Positions 12,285-25,338 of a DNA stretch of 64,000 nt are shown piece after piece. The notes below the pieces were generated by a model. That model saw nothing but the letters and a program-made list of their open reading frames with translations, was not told the origin of the DNA and made no database searches. Where the stretch lies: assembly GCF_010093535.1 (NCBI RefSeq), contig NW_022985212.1:98152-162151 (forward strand). Reading direction: 5' to 3'. How positions within the stretch are numbered: the stretch's first letter is position 1; every line of letters begins with the position of its first letter. This stretch comes from Lindgomyces ingoldianus (taxonomy: Eukaryota; Ascomycota; Dothideomycetes; Pleosporales; Lindgomycetaceae). The position numbers and the translations under genes are program-made.

Positions 12285-15200
12285 CTAGCAACTTTTCTTT
12301 TTGTCTAAAAAGTTGCCTTCTGTACGCGTTACCTCCCTTCTGTCTGTGTAGGTCTATCTAATTATGTTCTGCCTTTACTCCACCCCATTTGTTAGGACTT
12401 GCCTTAGTAATGCTATGCGTTAGGATAGGCTAGTTGCGCTATGTAAATAGCTCTTCTTTTCTTTATCCTTTGCTTTCTAAGCCCTGCTGTATAATCCTCT
12501 AGCTCTTTTCTCTTTTTTTTTTTGTACAGTGCTAGCAGTGACAGATCTTTATAATAAGAAAGATAATTACGTATAATATAAAAAAAAAACAAAATAAAAT
12601 AAAGGGAAATAGGCCTTATACAAAGGCGTTGTTAGTCTAGTTAGTCTAAGGCATCTTTGCGCACAGGATCTAGCTGGTCCACAGATGCTTCTATCTGGAC
12701 AGAGAGGCGGTTAGTTAGGACTAGTGATTAAAGAGCCTAGTTTAGTGTTTTCTTTATACATGCATCTGCTAGGTTGTCTTTACTATTAATCTACTTAATC
12801 TTAGTAATTTCCCTCTTCTTGTACAATTTGTAGAGTGACATAATGTTAATTATAAGTTGCTTTTTGCTAGTAGTGCCTAGCTTAACAAGGCAATTATATA
12901 AAGACCTTAAATCTGTGCAGATCACTACTAGAATTAGTAGCAGTTTAAGCGTTTATATAATTTACTATAAAGTTGTACTAAAAGCAATTGCATTGTTAAA
13001 CCCTCTAACTATTCTGTATAGTTTACTAGCAAAGACACTCCTAGTTACTCTTTTACACTTAGTAGAATTCTAGTGTATAATGTTGCCTAGTATTTTAAAG
13101 CAGTTGCTTTACTTTATATAGTCCTTATTACCTAATATAATTAAGAATCCTAGCTGTAAGCTAAGGTCTTTATTGTTAGTAAATAATCTATCTATAAAGA
13201 TAAACAGCTTTGCATAATTAAGCTGTAATAGTAGGAAGGTAAGACTACGCTTACTATTGTCTATCTGCTATTAGATTTGTGCGTTAAGTGTGTTAATGTT
13301 ATTATGCAAAGAGTCTGTAGTTTGTGCAGTAATAAAGAGGTTAAATGCTGCCTCTAGTTAACACATAGATGTAATGTATGCCCCTCTTGCATGTTGCTTA
13401 ACATATTGTTATGCAGCATCCTTGTCCTCTAGGTTAATTATATAAAGGTAGCTTACTTGTCCCTTCTAAGTAAAAACTACTATGTTGTGCGTAAGCTTAA
13501 TCCTTCTGCTGTTAGACTTAATAGGCTGCTTCTTTGCTAGAATAGTCTTGCCCTTTACGCAGAACTTTGCTTTCTGCAGTTCTTTCTCTTCTCTTTGCGC
13601 AAAATCCTTTATTATAATGCTTAAGGTGTTATCTGTCTGTAGGCTAGTAATACTAAAAGTGTGCTCTTCTTTATTAGTAATTAAAAGGTAAGGGTTGTAT
13701 AAAGAGATGTGCATGCGCAGCTTTTCTTTATAGTAGTTATAGTATGTCTTAAACTAATACAGTCCTAATTTAGCAGCTCTATACAAGGGTTGTACAACCT
13801 AGAGTATTGTATTTAGTAGAAAGCTCTGGCGCATCTTCTTTAGTAGCTTTGTGTACAGCGTGCGCATAAGCTTATCTGTTAATTAGATGTATGCTTATGT
13901 AATATCACGCAGTTTAAAATGCATTCTGTACATAGCTCTTAGGCTTGCTCCTATAGCTAGGAGTAGTCTCTAGCTTATCCTCTAAATAGTTAGTGACTAG
14001 GTAAGGATTTCTCTCTTCTTTTTGTCTAAGTGGCTAGCAAACACTAGGCAGGATTTCTTATATAGTTAGGTTGTTTTGCCTTTTACTTTTTGTATAAGGC
14101 AGAGGTTAAAAATCTAACCTTTATGCCTTGTTAGGTTGTACGCTATAACTTTAAAAGTGCTGTTAGTAATTAGGGTGTCTATCTCTATGCAGTCTAATTC
14201 CTTAAATAGTTCTCTAGGTGTAGTAATTACACTGTCTGTACAGAGCTTAATAGACAAGGCCTAATTATCCTTCTTCTTTTAGGTTAGGAATACCTAGTCT
14301 AGACTTTGTGCAGGTTTCCTTTGCCTTTTACTTCTCCTAGTATCTATATCTTCCCTTTGCACTAGTGCGGCATTGCTATTCTAAGGGGCTTAGTCTGTAG
14401 TAGGCTCTAGTTCTGCCTCTGCAACATTCTTGTAGGGCTGTTCTCTCTTCCTCTTCTTTAGAGGATCCCTTTGTATAGAGATTAGTTTATCTAGGTTATC
14501 TATTGCAGGTAGGTTGTCTTTTTTTTTTTCTTTATAGTACAGTTTAACCTGCGTACATTAGAGCTTTAGTAGGCTATTCTCTCTTTTAATAATAATGTCT
14601 CTCCCTTTAATGCTCTTAATCTTGTATAGGCTAGTCTAGCCTTCCTTCTTTCTCCATGCTATAATCTTTAAGCTAAGGGGGAGGTTAAGAACTTTATGTG
14701 TTGTAGGGCTATTGCAGGTGTTAATTGCACAATTAATGTTTACTTTTATACAGTCCTTTTAAAGTATCTTTATTGCCTTTTGTACAGCGCTTGCTTATGT
14801 AATAATGTCTAGTAATAGTAGAGAGTCTAGGTTAATTCTTAGGTATGCCCTAAAGACTAGCAGCGTGGGTACTAGACTGTGTGGGCCAGCTGTGTTGTTT
14901 AGAGCCTTAACTGCTATCTACAGGATAGCCTTATTATCTGTACAGTCACCTAGCTTAGTCTTTAGGATGTTAAACGCTTGTTAGAGAGGTGTGTGCGCGC
15001 GCTTAACCTTTCTAACTGCCTAATGTGCTTCTACAGGCATCTGCCTGCATGTAGCTCCTATAATTTTTACATAAGCTTAAAAATCCTTTAAAGCAAAGTT
15101 TGTACTAGGGTTATGCACAATGTAGTCTAGGGGTCCTTAATAGGTGTTAATCTAGCATTTGCACAGTGCATCCTAGGTATCTTGTGCAGACATGGATTTT

Positions 15201-17733
15201 AGGAATGTGGCAGCCTAAAATAATGTGTCTATATTAATAACATATAAGACATCCCTATTATTAATTTGTATAACGTTAATAACAACTTTATAGTTAAAGT
15301 AGGTGTTATTTTTAATTATAAACTTAAATCTTTGTAGGGCCTAGTTATATAATTAGCAGAAGTAGCAGAACTTCTTAATCTCTTCTAGCACTGCGGCATT
15401 AATGTTGTGGCTGGCGCTAGTTAGCATCTTCTAGAGTCTCTCTGTGCAGGGGTGTCTAAATTAGTGGTAGAGGCGGCAGAGTTTTAATTTAGTAAAGAAA
15501 GACATAGATTCTTTCTTGCTAATGTTAAAGAAAGGGTGTCCCTATTTTTATACAATAGGTACAGTAGTTTTGTCTTTGCGTATAATAACATTTAGAATGT
15601 TATTAAAGTATGCCCTAAGTTAGTTAGCATCTGCTAGTAATAGCAGGAATAGTGTTAGAGTCTCTAGGATGTAGTATGTAACTAGACTAATTAGGTTCTA
15701 GATTTATATAGTACTAATTAATCCTTTTAGTGTCTAGCCTTTAAAGCTAATATCTGTTTAGCTAAGTGTCTAATTAATTTCTGTACGTAGGTTCTCTTGT
15801 ACGTACGCCTTAAGTTAGGACTTGCTAACAGTAGAGATCTTTACTGCGCCTGTGTCCTATAGTTCGCCTTAGTATACTGTACAGTATTAGTTGTTAAGGA
15901 TAAACTGCTTAGCATATTCCTTAGGTTTAATGCTGTAGATGTCCTCTCCTGTTGCACAGTGTAAATAAGCAGTAGAGGTGAGGTAGTTAACAGCTTCTTT
16001 AGCATCCTTACCCTTCTATTCTATTTTCTTTGCATTATGTAAATTATTCTCTTTCTTAGGGTAACCTTTAAAGTTTTAGATGTACAAGGTGATAGCTTTA
16101 TATAATAGAGTCTTATTATAGAAATTTTTGTATAAGGTGACGTACTAGTTCTTTGCTTACATACAGTTATTGTAAAGGTGGTTTAATAACTAACATCCTT
16201 CCTTGTAGTAGACAAAGCACTTCTTTGTCTGCGTGCAGTTGTCTCTAGATTGTGGCCTAAACCTAGATAGAGATCTTCTACATTGTCTTTTTCTATGCAA
16301 AGGGAAGCTTCCTTCTTGTTGTGCAGACTCTTGTTGTGCAGAGTTATATTAGTAGTCTGTGTAGTATGCATTAGGCAGTTTCTAGAGGTATTAGTTTGCC
16401 CTTTAGTCTATAGTAACTTAGAGTAATGCCTGTAGGTTGCTAAATAAGGCTTTGCATAAGGGTTTAATAGTAAACATAGCATGTTCTAGTTCTAGTTATC
16501 CTTAACAGGCTTGTATAACAGCAGTGTGCAGTAGAACATCTTCTTAGAATTCTGTTCTTAGTGCCTTTTATATAAGCGTAAGCTTGTTAATTATTATTTT
16601 AAGAACTTTATGCAAACTCTTATTAGAGTTCTCTTATTAGTATTATGCAAAGGTTATTATTATCTAGTCTGTCTAGTACTAGCTATAGTTTACATTAGTG
16701 TTAAAGTAACTGCTTAAGGTGTTGTACAAATGCTTCTAGTTATGTCTAGGGCCTATGTTGTGCATATAGTACATATTTGCCTGACCTTCTAGGATATCTA
16801 GAAAGATGTCTGTGTACTAAGTTTCCTAGATATCTAGCTGTTAACATAGATTAATAAAGATTCTTATTTTATCTATAAAGATGTTATATAGTTAACCTAT
16901 GTAGTTGTTATCCTTCTTTTATGCTTTTTAGAATTGTATAATTTTGTCTGCTAGGAGTTTTTCTTTAGCAGTTTCCCTTTAGGGTGGAAGTTTGTACAGG
17001 CTGTGATATGGTATAGATTGTGCAGGTGGTATCGGTGGTGCATACACTACTGCAGGCGGTGGTGTGTACGATTGAGGGTGTGGAGCAGGCGTTGGGTAGG
17101 GTGGCATGTATTGTTCGTACGGTGATTGGTGTAGTGCTGGCTGAGGTGTAGGAGCAGGTGATGCTAGTATGTTTAGTGTTAATAGCAGCATTGTGTTTAG
17201 TCTGCTTCTGTGCAGAGCCTTATACAGCAATAGAGGTTACGTACAAAGCCTTTCTAGTGCAATTGCCTTCTCTTGTGCTATATTGTACAGCTTCTAGGCT
17301 TAGGTACTTTTAGTGCCTAGCTGTGGTGTGATTCCCTTGTCCTCTAGCACTTATATAAGCTCCCTTTTAAACGCGCGGCTAAGTGCTAAGAAGTCTTGTA
17401 GTGTCTATCTTTTAAAATCCTTTATGTACATACTTAGAAGGGTAGCGCCCTTCTAAGTTGTTATGCGTAGATTAGCAATTACGCAACCTGTGTATAATTA
17501 AGTCTGTAAGCTTGTTAGAGCCTCTAACATGTTAATCTTGTTATTCTAGTACTCTAGGCTAGTCTTGTTCTGTAGTGTTGCCTCTAATATCCCTATGTCC
17601 TTTGCAAGTTGTTTGTATAATAGGAATTGTTCCTTATTCTTCCTATTATCGCGTAGAGTTGTTAGTTGCTAATGGGATTCTATTATAATAGTATAGTTAA
17701 TTGCTTTTCTAGTAGATTGCGCGGGTACTGCTG

Positions 17734-18110
17734 TTGTCTAGCTGCTAGGTTGTGCAGCTTTAATGGCTTTAGTGTGCGCCTTACACTATCTCCTCTTTAC
17801 TTTGTACAGTAGCAGAGCTTGCTGTGTGATGTAAAGAATTAATGTGCTATTGTCTAGCTGCTAGGTTGTGCAGCTTTAGTGGCTTTAGTGTGCGTCTCAC
17901 ACTATCTCCTTTTTACTTTGTACAGTAGCAGAGCTTGCTGTATAATGCAAAGGATTAATCTGCTATCCTAAGGGATAAGTAACTAAATAAAGTACCTTGC
18001 AGGGTGTAGGTGCTTTGCTGTTACTCTTCCTAAGAGATAGGTAACAAAACAAAGTACCTTGTAAAGCGTAGGTACTCTGTTGTTACTCTTGCTAATTTGC
18101 AGTTAATTAG
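17734..18110. repeat. Short tandem duplications at the 5' end of the Copia internal region
   Basis: A 117-bp unit beginning TGTCTAGCTGCTAGGTTGTG occurs twice (17734 and 17851). It is followed by a second, shorter duplication of about 65 bp sharing AAAGTACCTTG at about 18000 and 18065. They lie just downstream of the 5' LTR in element orientation, where leader repeats are common; no function is inferred. Confidence 0.75.
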
Positions 18111-18126
18111 ATTAACTACTAATTAG

Positions 18127-18406
18127 TGTTAAATAGGCTCTAACAGCTAGCTGCTTATAGTATAAGCACTTAAGTAGCAAGAGTAAGAGTGGTGTATAGT
18201 GTGCACAGTGTACAAGGTAGGTAAGGTAAGGGCAACATGTTTCTAGTTCTATTGCTCTTGTCTTTCCTCTGTACAGAGGAAAAGGGGGATATCTAGATGT
18301 TTGCGCACAGAGGTTCGCGCACGAGCATTATGTGACATAGATACGTGATCCTGCTCGTGCGCGATCGTTCGTATCCAGGCCGCGACGCTGCTGCTGCGTA
18401 CGGACA
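18127..18406 (-). repeat. LTR of the Copia element (right copy, 5' LTR in element orientation)
   Basis: 280 bp, ends in GGACA followed by the GATTA target duplication. The open frame 18249-18446 on the minus strand is within the LTR and its flank and is not a gene. Confidence 0.92.
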
Positions 18407-21400
18407 GATTATAATTTAAAAACCTATAAGCTTTACCTCTTAACAAAGATACAAAAAAAAGCTTTATAAGAATATATTAATAAAATGCTAGTATAAGGCT
18501 ATATCTAAGAAAGCTACAGCCTAGTAGCTTTAGCTATAGTTTTTATAAAAAAGAAAAAAAGAAAAATCTAAGTCTATAAAGACTATAAAACTCTAAATAA
18601 TAATATAATTTAAAATTAGTTTTCTCTACTAATTATATAAGATATTATAAACTAATTAAAAGGAACTTAGTACTTTATAAAGTTTAATATACAAGATAAA
18701 TTTAATAAGATAAAGATAAAAAAAATAAATAGCTTATAGCATTTAGAACTTTATAAGAACTTTATAAATTACTAGTAATGCTGTTTAGCTTAATAAACGC
18801 CCTAGTAATATTCTAATAAATTATTAATATAGCTCTTAATCTATACTTTAATGTCTTTACTTTAGTATATCTAGATAACGTTCTTATCTATTTAAAAGAT
18901 ACTCTAGAAGATTATGTACAAAAGGTATAAAAAGTCTTAGAATAGCTTAGAAAGTATAGACTTTACTTATAGCTCTTTAAATATAAATTCTATGTTACTA
19001 AAATAAAGTATCTAGAGTTTATAATTAATAGTAAAGAAATAAAAATTAACTTAGCTAAAATATAAAAGGTACTTAAGTAGCTAAAACTAATAATAGTTAA
19101 AAAAGTAAAAGAATTCCTAAAACTTTTAGGCTATATTAGATAAATAATTAAAGACTACTTAAAAATTACTATACTATTAACAAACACTATAACTAAGAAA
19201 CAAGTAATAGCAAAATTTGTCTAGACCTTATAAATAAATAAAGCATTTATAGTGTTAAAACAAGCTATAATAGCTAAACTAGTGCTAAGAATGTACAACC
19301 TACAGTTAGATACTAAGATCTATACAGACGCATCTCTAGAAGCCTGTAGAGCCGCGTTTTATTAGAAGCAGGAAGATAGAAGATAGCACCTAGTTGTGTA
19401 CTATTCTGCTAAGTTCTCTAGACCTAAAGCAGGTTACAGCATACCTAATAAAGAACTAAAAGTAATATTAAACGCTGTAAAAGCATAGGCTATAGAGCTA
19501 TATAAAATAGTAAAGCTATTTTATATTATAACTAACTATGTAAATTTAGTTACATTTTTAATAGTAAAGAAACTCTTACTAATGCACATAAGATAAGTAA
19601 TAGAGCTTGCCTAGTTTAACTACATTATTAAGCACATTCTAGGAACACAGAACTAGTAGGCTAACACTCTTAGCTAAAGGCTAGATTACTTTAATAAAAA
19701 AAAAGAAGGAACTAAGAAGTTTACACTTTTTAAGAAGACTAACAAAGAATAGATCTATAATAGGCTCTAACTTATAAAAAAATTCTATATGCTTATAGCT
19801 AGTAAGTAAGAATAAAAGAATCTAATTTAGGAATATTATAAATCCCTAATGTTTAGACACCTAGAAATAGGCACTTTATAAAAAAAGCTAAGAGCTACTA
19901 TTTTTTAGTAAATACTAAAAGTAAAGTAACTATGCATAGAAGTGCTTAGAGAGTGTAATACCTATAACAAAAATAACTTATAAAGGCATAAGACCTATAG
20001 ATACTTATAACTAATTAAAGCACTAAAACTACTATAGATAATAATTATAATAAACTTTATTATAGAACTACCCCTGTCTAAAGAGCTAAGAATAGAAAAG
20101 ATGTGTAATATAATTATAGTAGCTTTAGATAAAACTACTAAGTATCTGCACACTTAGCTATTAAAAAAAACAATAATAGCTAAAGAATTTATTTATAAAT
20201 TAAAATAAAACATAATATTAGTATATAGATGCCCTAAGATTATTATCTTTAACTAAGATAAGTTGTTTACTAGTAGTTTCTAAAAAGCAGCAATACAGCA
20301 CCTTAGTGTAACATATAAGCTATTAACTGCCTACTACCTGCAGACAAACAGTTAGACTAAAAGGGCAAATGCAGAAGTAGAAAAGTACTTAAGGAAGTAC
20401 ATTTCTTACGCACAGAACAACTAAGCAGCATAGCTTTTAATAGCGCAGTTAGTAATTAACAACATAGAATTAGCTATAATAAAAAAAACACTATATAAAG
20501 CTAATTTTAGATACAACTTTTATTTTACATTACATAGAAACTAACTTACAGACCTACAGAAGTTAGTAGATTAGCTAACAAACCTGCAGTAGATATATAA
20601 AAGGTTAGCTATTAAAGCTAAGTCTAGCAGAAAAATAATAGAGAAGTATGTAAATAAATTATAATAACTAAGACTAAAAATCTACTTAGGCAATTATGTG
20701 TATCTTAACATAAAAAACCTTAAGATACCTAGACCCTCTAGAAAGCTAGTAGAAAAAAAGATAAGACTATATAAAGTTCTATAAACTTAGTAAGACAACT
20801 GCAAGCTTAAGCTTCCCCTACACATAAAGATCTACTTATAGTTCTATGTCTCTAAACTAGAAAAAGCACTTAAAGAAATTCTTTTATCTATGTAAAAATA
20901 AAAGAATAAAGAAACAGAATATAAAGTTAAACGCATTATAAGTAATTAAAGAAACTAAAAGAAATTTCTAGTAAAATAGAAAAAGTAGCTTACTAGTAAA
21001 AACATATAGAAACTAGCTAAGAACTTAAGGAACGCGCAGCTGTTAGTGCAAAAGTACCTTTAGGCTTGTCTAAAAGAAACTAGCTAGGCAATAAGGCACC
21101 TATATTAAAAGGAACAGCTATGTTATTACTAGATAGTAGCAGCCTTTAGAGATAAGTCCTAGCTAATAAGGGTTATAAAGAAGAATAGCCCTTTGCTTTA
21201 GCTTTAAAAGCTTTTATCTTGTTTAAGAAGAAAAGGTCTCTTTTTAAGTACTTTATGCGCTAAGCCTCTAGTAAATTTAATAACTTTTAGATATAATCCT
21301 GTCTAAAATGCTTCTTATTTATTACCCCTAGCATCTTCTTCTGTAAACAGAGTTGTTTCTAGTCTTAAGCCTACTACTTATTTAGCAACGCGTGATCTTA

Positions 21401-21782
21401 GGACTGTAAGGCCTTAGCTTTCTAAAAAAGTGTTTTTCTCTCTTTCTCTAAGTAATCCTACGCTGTGTTAGAAATAAAAGTGTTGCACTTACTATGCTTT
21501 TTTACACACTCTACGCACTTATCTAAGGATAAAGTTAACACACAAGATAACCTTAAAGACTAGTAAGCGCTGCAGGGCCTTATCTTTGTCTAATAAAGAG
21601 GGTTAAAACAAAAGGTAATGTAAGGACAATAAAAGAAACAGGACTAATAAGCTATTTAGTATAGAAGAAATAGATGTTAAGAATGCCTTTTAGTAGGTAA
21701 GCGCCTACTTTATAAATAAACTCTTACTAACACAGTTGTGTAAGCAGAGCAGCAAGGACGCTGCTAGGGAGAAGAGGCTGCG

Positions 21783-22376
21783 TGTTACAGTCTACAGTTA
21801 GACCAGCGTAACTCCACCAGCAGTGCTCCACAATCTAGCTGGATTAAGACAGGGTTCGCTTACAGACCAATTAGAGGACACAGAGGCAGCGCAGCTGCCC
21901 GACATCACGGAAGAATGCGTTGTCTAATAAGGGGACAGGCCGCGAATCTAGGGAGTTAAGGGGAGCTTATAGAAGCCCCCCTTAGCAGGCTCCCACAAGC
22001 TCCTACTAACTCCCCTTAGCGTCTCTAGCACATGTATATAGTTCCTACATTAAACAACCTTTAGGAGGTGTGTTTAATGTTTAGTTTATTCTTTACATAG
22101 ACTAAGTAGCATTTAGCTTTCTAAAGAGCTATAATACTATTTATATATCTTACACTATATATACCTCTAACCCTGTCTAACAGGACTGTTTAACGCCAGC
22201 CTCCCTACTGCTGCACATAGGGCAAACCATAATCTAGTCACCCTAAGAAACCCTCTATTAGCCTATTAGCCTGTACGTAGGACTGTACACCCTACCGGAT
22301 TGGCCCCTACTATCCGTCCTACCTTCCCTAGGAATACCATAAGACCCGAGTGCTTCCTGAAGCAAGGATTGTAACA
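21783..22376 (+). repeat. 3' LTR of Gypsy 1
   Basis: 594 bp ending GGATTGTAACA before the TTATA duplication. Relative to the 5' LTR it carries clear CCA-to-CTA, TCA-to-TTA and TGG-to-TAG changes in its first half, but is less mutated in its last 100 bp, so RIP acted unevenly within one LTR. Confidence 0.9.
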
Positions 22377-22381
22377 TTATA

Positions 22382-24436
22382 GTGCTTTTTTAAATAATAG
22401 TCTTGCTTCTGCTTACTGTTCTAACGTGTCTATATTAAAGGTTATTTTAATTACTTTGTAATCTAACCTATGTTCTGTCTTATAGACTTTACAGCATAGT
22501 GCTGTAGCTGCTAAGTTGTCTAAAGTTAGCATTAAATTAATAGTGCTCTTACTTATTCCTTGCTGCTATGTTTTTATGCCTCTAGGAAGTAAGCTGTAGA
22601 GTAAATAGTCTGCTATAAGGTGTATAATAGGGTTTACTTTACCTTAGTAAGTGTTTAACACATTATCCTCTCTCTATAATTAGTTATGTTAGTTAAAATC
22701 ACCTACTAGGACTATGTCCACCCGCGTTCTAGTTTAGTTGTGTGTAGTTTAGATTAGGGTCTAGATGTAATTTATTATCTTTTTTAGTGCTTACTTATCT
22801 TTTATCTTAACATAGACTAACACTGCTAGAACTGTTTAACTAGGTAGTTGTAGTGTTGCTGCTGTAAGGTTTAGTAACTGTACTAGCAGCTGTTTAGCCT
22901 TAATGTCTTTCTGTATCTAGAGCATACTCTAGAAGGGCCACCTCCTGTCCCTACATGCGGTTAGCGTAAATTTAGCCTAGTAGGCGTGTCTAGCTAGTGT
23001 TGTAATAATCCTCTCTTCTTTATTCCTTTACACATAAGGTTTTTAAATAGCTAATACAGTAAAGTCTTATAGTTGCTTGTTATTTATTACGCTGTGCAGT
23101 ACTTTATGTCTTTTTCTTACATTAAGTTAGAATATTTTAAGCGTCCTAGGCATTCTAACTAGAGTATAGCACTTAACAGTTTCTAGAGAAAGATTTATAA
23201 AGGCCCTTACAGAGTATGCATTTAGGGACTATTACTTAGCATTTACTGTAGTAGTGTCCTTTGCTAGCGCACCTAGCACAAACCTGCTGCCTTGTGCATG
23301 TAAATGCCTTGTGCCCTAGCTATTAGCATTAGTAGCACTGAAATAGTCTATTTTGCGGTTTAAACAGTCTTGTGTATGCAGATTCTCTGTTAATGTAGAA
23401 GTACTGTTCTTGTAGCAGCTAGGCTGCATTACTGCCTTTAGTAACATACACTACTATTAATCTATATGCCTTTTCTAAATCCTTTCTACTTAGCTAGCTA
23501 ATTTTTACTACCTGCACCCTGTTTTTAGCCCTAAGGGCCTTTAGAGCTTCTAGTTAGATTTGTCTTTCCTCTAATAGCACTGCTAGCGAGTTAGCGTTAT
23601 CTACTCTAATTAAGAAGAGCTAGTCGCGCAGTATTCTAACTCCCCTAGCTGCTGTCTTACATGCTGCCTTTTTAACTGCCTAGAGCTTACTTTTGTCTCT
23701 ACATGTAACTCTAATTTAATTAGTGTTTCTTAGGTCCCTAACTACTGCCGCACATTACTATTCTGCGCGCTTATAGTTTGTCCGCATCTCCTCCTTAATA
23801 GCTTGTCTAATCTTGCCTAGTTTTACCTTCTCCCTGTCTACTTCTTTAATCCTAGATGTGTTAATTATGCAGTAGAGTGTGTCTATTATTATTAAGAGTG
23901 CTGTGTTAGTAGAAAGAGTCTGTAGGTTATTAGGCTAGCTGCTTAAAAGTAATTATGCTATAGCAGCGTAAGATGGCGATCTACTAGGCAGCGTATAAGA
24001 TCTGGCTAGAAGGGTCTTAAATTTGTCTACTATTGCTTTGTTCTCTGCCTTTAGTGCCTCTACCTCTTAGGTAAGTGCCTTTGTTATTTTCTTAATCTAG
24101 GTTGCATGTTCTTTTTCTATCTGCTCTATTATAGCTACTATCCTATCTTAGGTCTCTTTAAGTGCTGCAAGCACTACAGCTAATAGGTCTTCCTTCTGTC
24201 TTACTTCTGTGCTTCTTTTAGGTATACCTGTTCCTTTATTATGTCTTATTCTTAGTTAGCCTTAAGTGCAGGTTAATTATAGGGCTCTAGGGGCCTCTTA
24301 GTTAACATTAATTACCTTGTCTATCCTGCTTCTATTACTTAAGTTTCCCTATTGTCTTCTTATATTCTCTGCTTTAGTCGCCTTACGCGTCCTAACGCGT
24401 GTTTAGGTTAATTGCCGCCCCTAACGCGTGTCCTCC
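22382..24436 (-). mobile_element. Tad1-like LINE, ORF1 and endonuclease part of ORF2 (RIPped)
   Basis: Minus-strand relics in 5'-3' order: a gag-like ORF1 ending in a triple zinc-knuckle region near 23420-23160 (CYxC..GHKAF, CARCASKGHYYSKC, PKCILCKG..SFSRNC), typical of Tad1-clade ORF1, then an AP-like endonuclease with VDIVLVGDFN near 22700-22730. The coding relic is cut at 22381 by the Gypsy 1 insertion and resumes at 8272. RIP-type stops are frequent. The 5' boundary is placed near 24400 where the next element starts, and is approximate. Confidence 0.8.
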
Positions 24437-25037
24437 TGTCAGATTGAAGCACTGTTTCTGGGCTTCCTGAGATGAATGATGGGTTTGGATATGATGTCTG
24501 GGATGGTGATTGATTGTATTGATTTATCGATCCTTTTTCTGCTCTACTCGTGTTGCTCGGCTTTTGTTTTTCTGATCTGAGTCCCTCGTGTAACGGCGCA
24601 GGCAAGACAATGGGTCCGAATGCGGTATGAATCCACTCAGAGGCATATGGGAGTGCGTGGGGACTCAGAGACCTGGGAATACCAATGACACCTATAGGCC
24701 TTGTACGTAGGATATCAGAAAACTACCAAGCTAGCTACGGGGCGAGGTGCGACTAAATACATGAGGGAATAGGGGTAACAGCAGGGGGCCGGGCAGAGTC
24801 GAGTCAGGGTCGAACCAGGGTCGGAGCCGATACGGAGACCCTTCAGATAGGTTCCGGGCGACCCGAGATGGAACGATTCATGAGAATCGTTACACCTCGC
24901 GCACTAGCCCTATGCGCGACCAGCCTGCAAAATGCAGCAATTTGCAGCAATATACTGTTCGAGCTTATTGCTCGTACTATGTAGCAGCTTTCGTCAAACG
25001 TTCCTCCTGTCTTGACAGTAGGTGCGCATATCTGACA
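24437..25037 (+). mobile_element. Solo-LTR-like element, family A, copy 4, TSD CCTCC, split by LTR B
   Basis: Begins TGTCAGATTGAAGC and ends ATATCTGACA, flanked by CCTCC on each side (24432-24436, 25038-25042). A family B solo LTR sits inside at 24589-24894. Its minisatellite (about 24926-24952) is the shortest seen, 2-3 units, with TGCAGCAA cores. Apart from the insertion it is almost free of RIP changes. Confidence 0.9.
24589..24894 (+). mobile_element. Solo LTR, family B, TSD CCTCG
   Basis: 306 bp with TGTAACGGC..CGTTACA ends and perfect CCTCG duplications (24584-24588, 24895-24899), inserted in family A copy 4. TG..CA ends, 5-bp TSDs and the TGTAAC/GTTACA termini fit a solo LTR of a Gypsy-type element. 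No coding region. Confidence 0.92.
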
Positions 25038-25338
25038 CCTCCACCTCTGATTCCATCAATTCACAACTCCACTGGGTCCCGCGCAGTCGTCTTGTCCTCT
25101 AGTACTTATCCCCGGTTCTCTAGGAGAGAGGGGGGGTTTAGGGTTAGGTACCGGTACTTATCTTGCAACCCCCTCAGTCGCCGCAGCTCCGGTCTTCCTC
25201 AATTCGCCAAAAGTTGATGGATTTTTCGCTTTTCTCCTCTGTCGTCTGCAGGTTCGCCCCGTTTCAAGTCAGTCACAAATTCGGGAGTAGTTGTGTCGAA
25301 GCAGATGGCGAGCGGTATTGGAGCGGGTGCGCCGACGT
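25038..25338. other. Short GC-balanced stretch, no gene identified
   Basis: Not RIPped and with normal composition. It contains a TTTAGGGTTAGG string near 25137-25148, two telomere-like units only, and an open frame (25163-25414) that runs into the next element. No recognised protein motif. It may be a small piece of host DNA between two transposons. Confidence 0.5.

Larger units (their letters stand above)
12005..18406 (-). mobile_element. Ty1/Copia retrotransposon, TSD GATTA, minus strand
   Basis: Bounded by 280-bp direct LTRs (12005-12284, 18127-18406) starting TGTTRAATAGG and ending GTACRGACA, with a perfect GATTA duplication (12000-12004, 18407-18411). Coding relics lie on the minus strand: a proline-rich gag segment around 16979-17230, a decayed copia-type zinc knuckle (KKCFVYYKEGC) near 16190-16230, then integrase, and reverse transcriptase, whose open remnant at 13466-13714 still resembles the finger region of fungal Copia RT. 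The element sits inside the reverse transcriptase region of Gypsy 1, so it is younger than that element, yet it is also RIPped. Confidence 0.88.
8278..22376 (+). mobile_element. Ty3/Gypsy retrotransposon 1, TSD TTATA, contains nested Copia
   Basis: Bounded by 594-bp direct LTRs (8278-8871 and 21783-22376) with TGTTAC..GTAACA ends and a perfect 5-bp duplication TTATA (8273-8277, 22377-22381). Without the nested Copia it is about 7.7 kb. Plus-strand relics in order: gag with a decayed CCHC knuckle near 10000-10050, a protease with DSRCT in place of the usual DSGCT near 11340, the start of reverse transcriptase at about 11970, then after the Copia the rest of RT (about 18412-19150), RNase H with a TDAS motif near 19330, and an integrase to about 20900. 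A purine tract (GGGAGAAGAGG) precedes the 3' LTR. Dense TAG/TAA stops show complete inactivation by RIP. Confidence 0.9.

Noticed and set aside
25137..25148. Interstitial telomere repeat TTTAGGGTTAGG, and CTAACCCTAA at 34269
   Set aside because: Only one to two units each and no array; expected by chance in this length of sequence.
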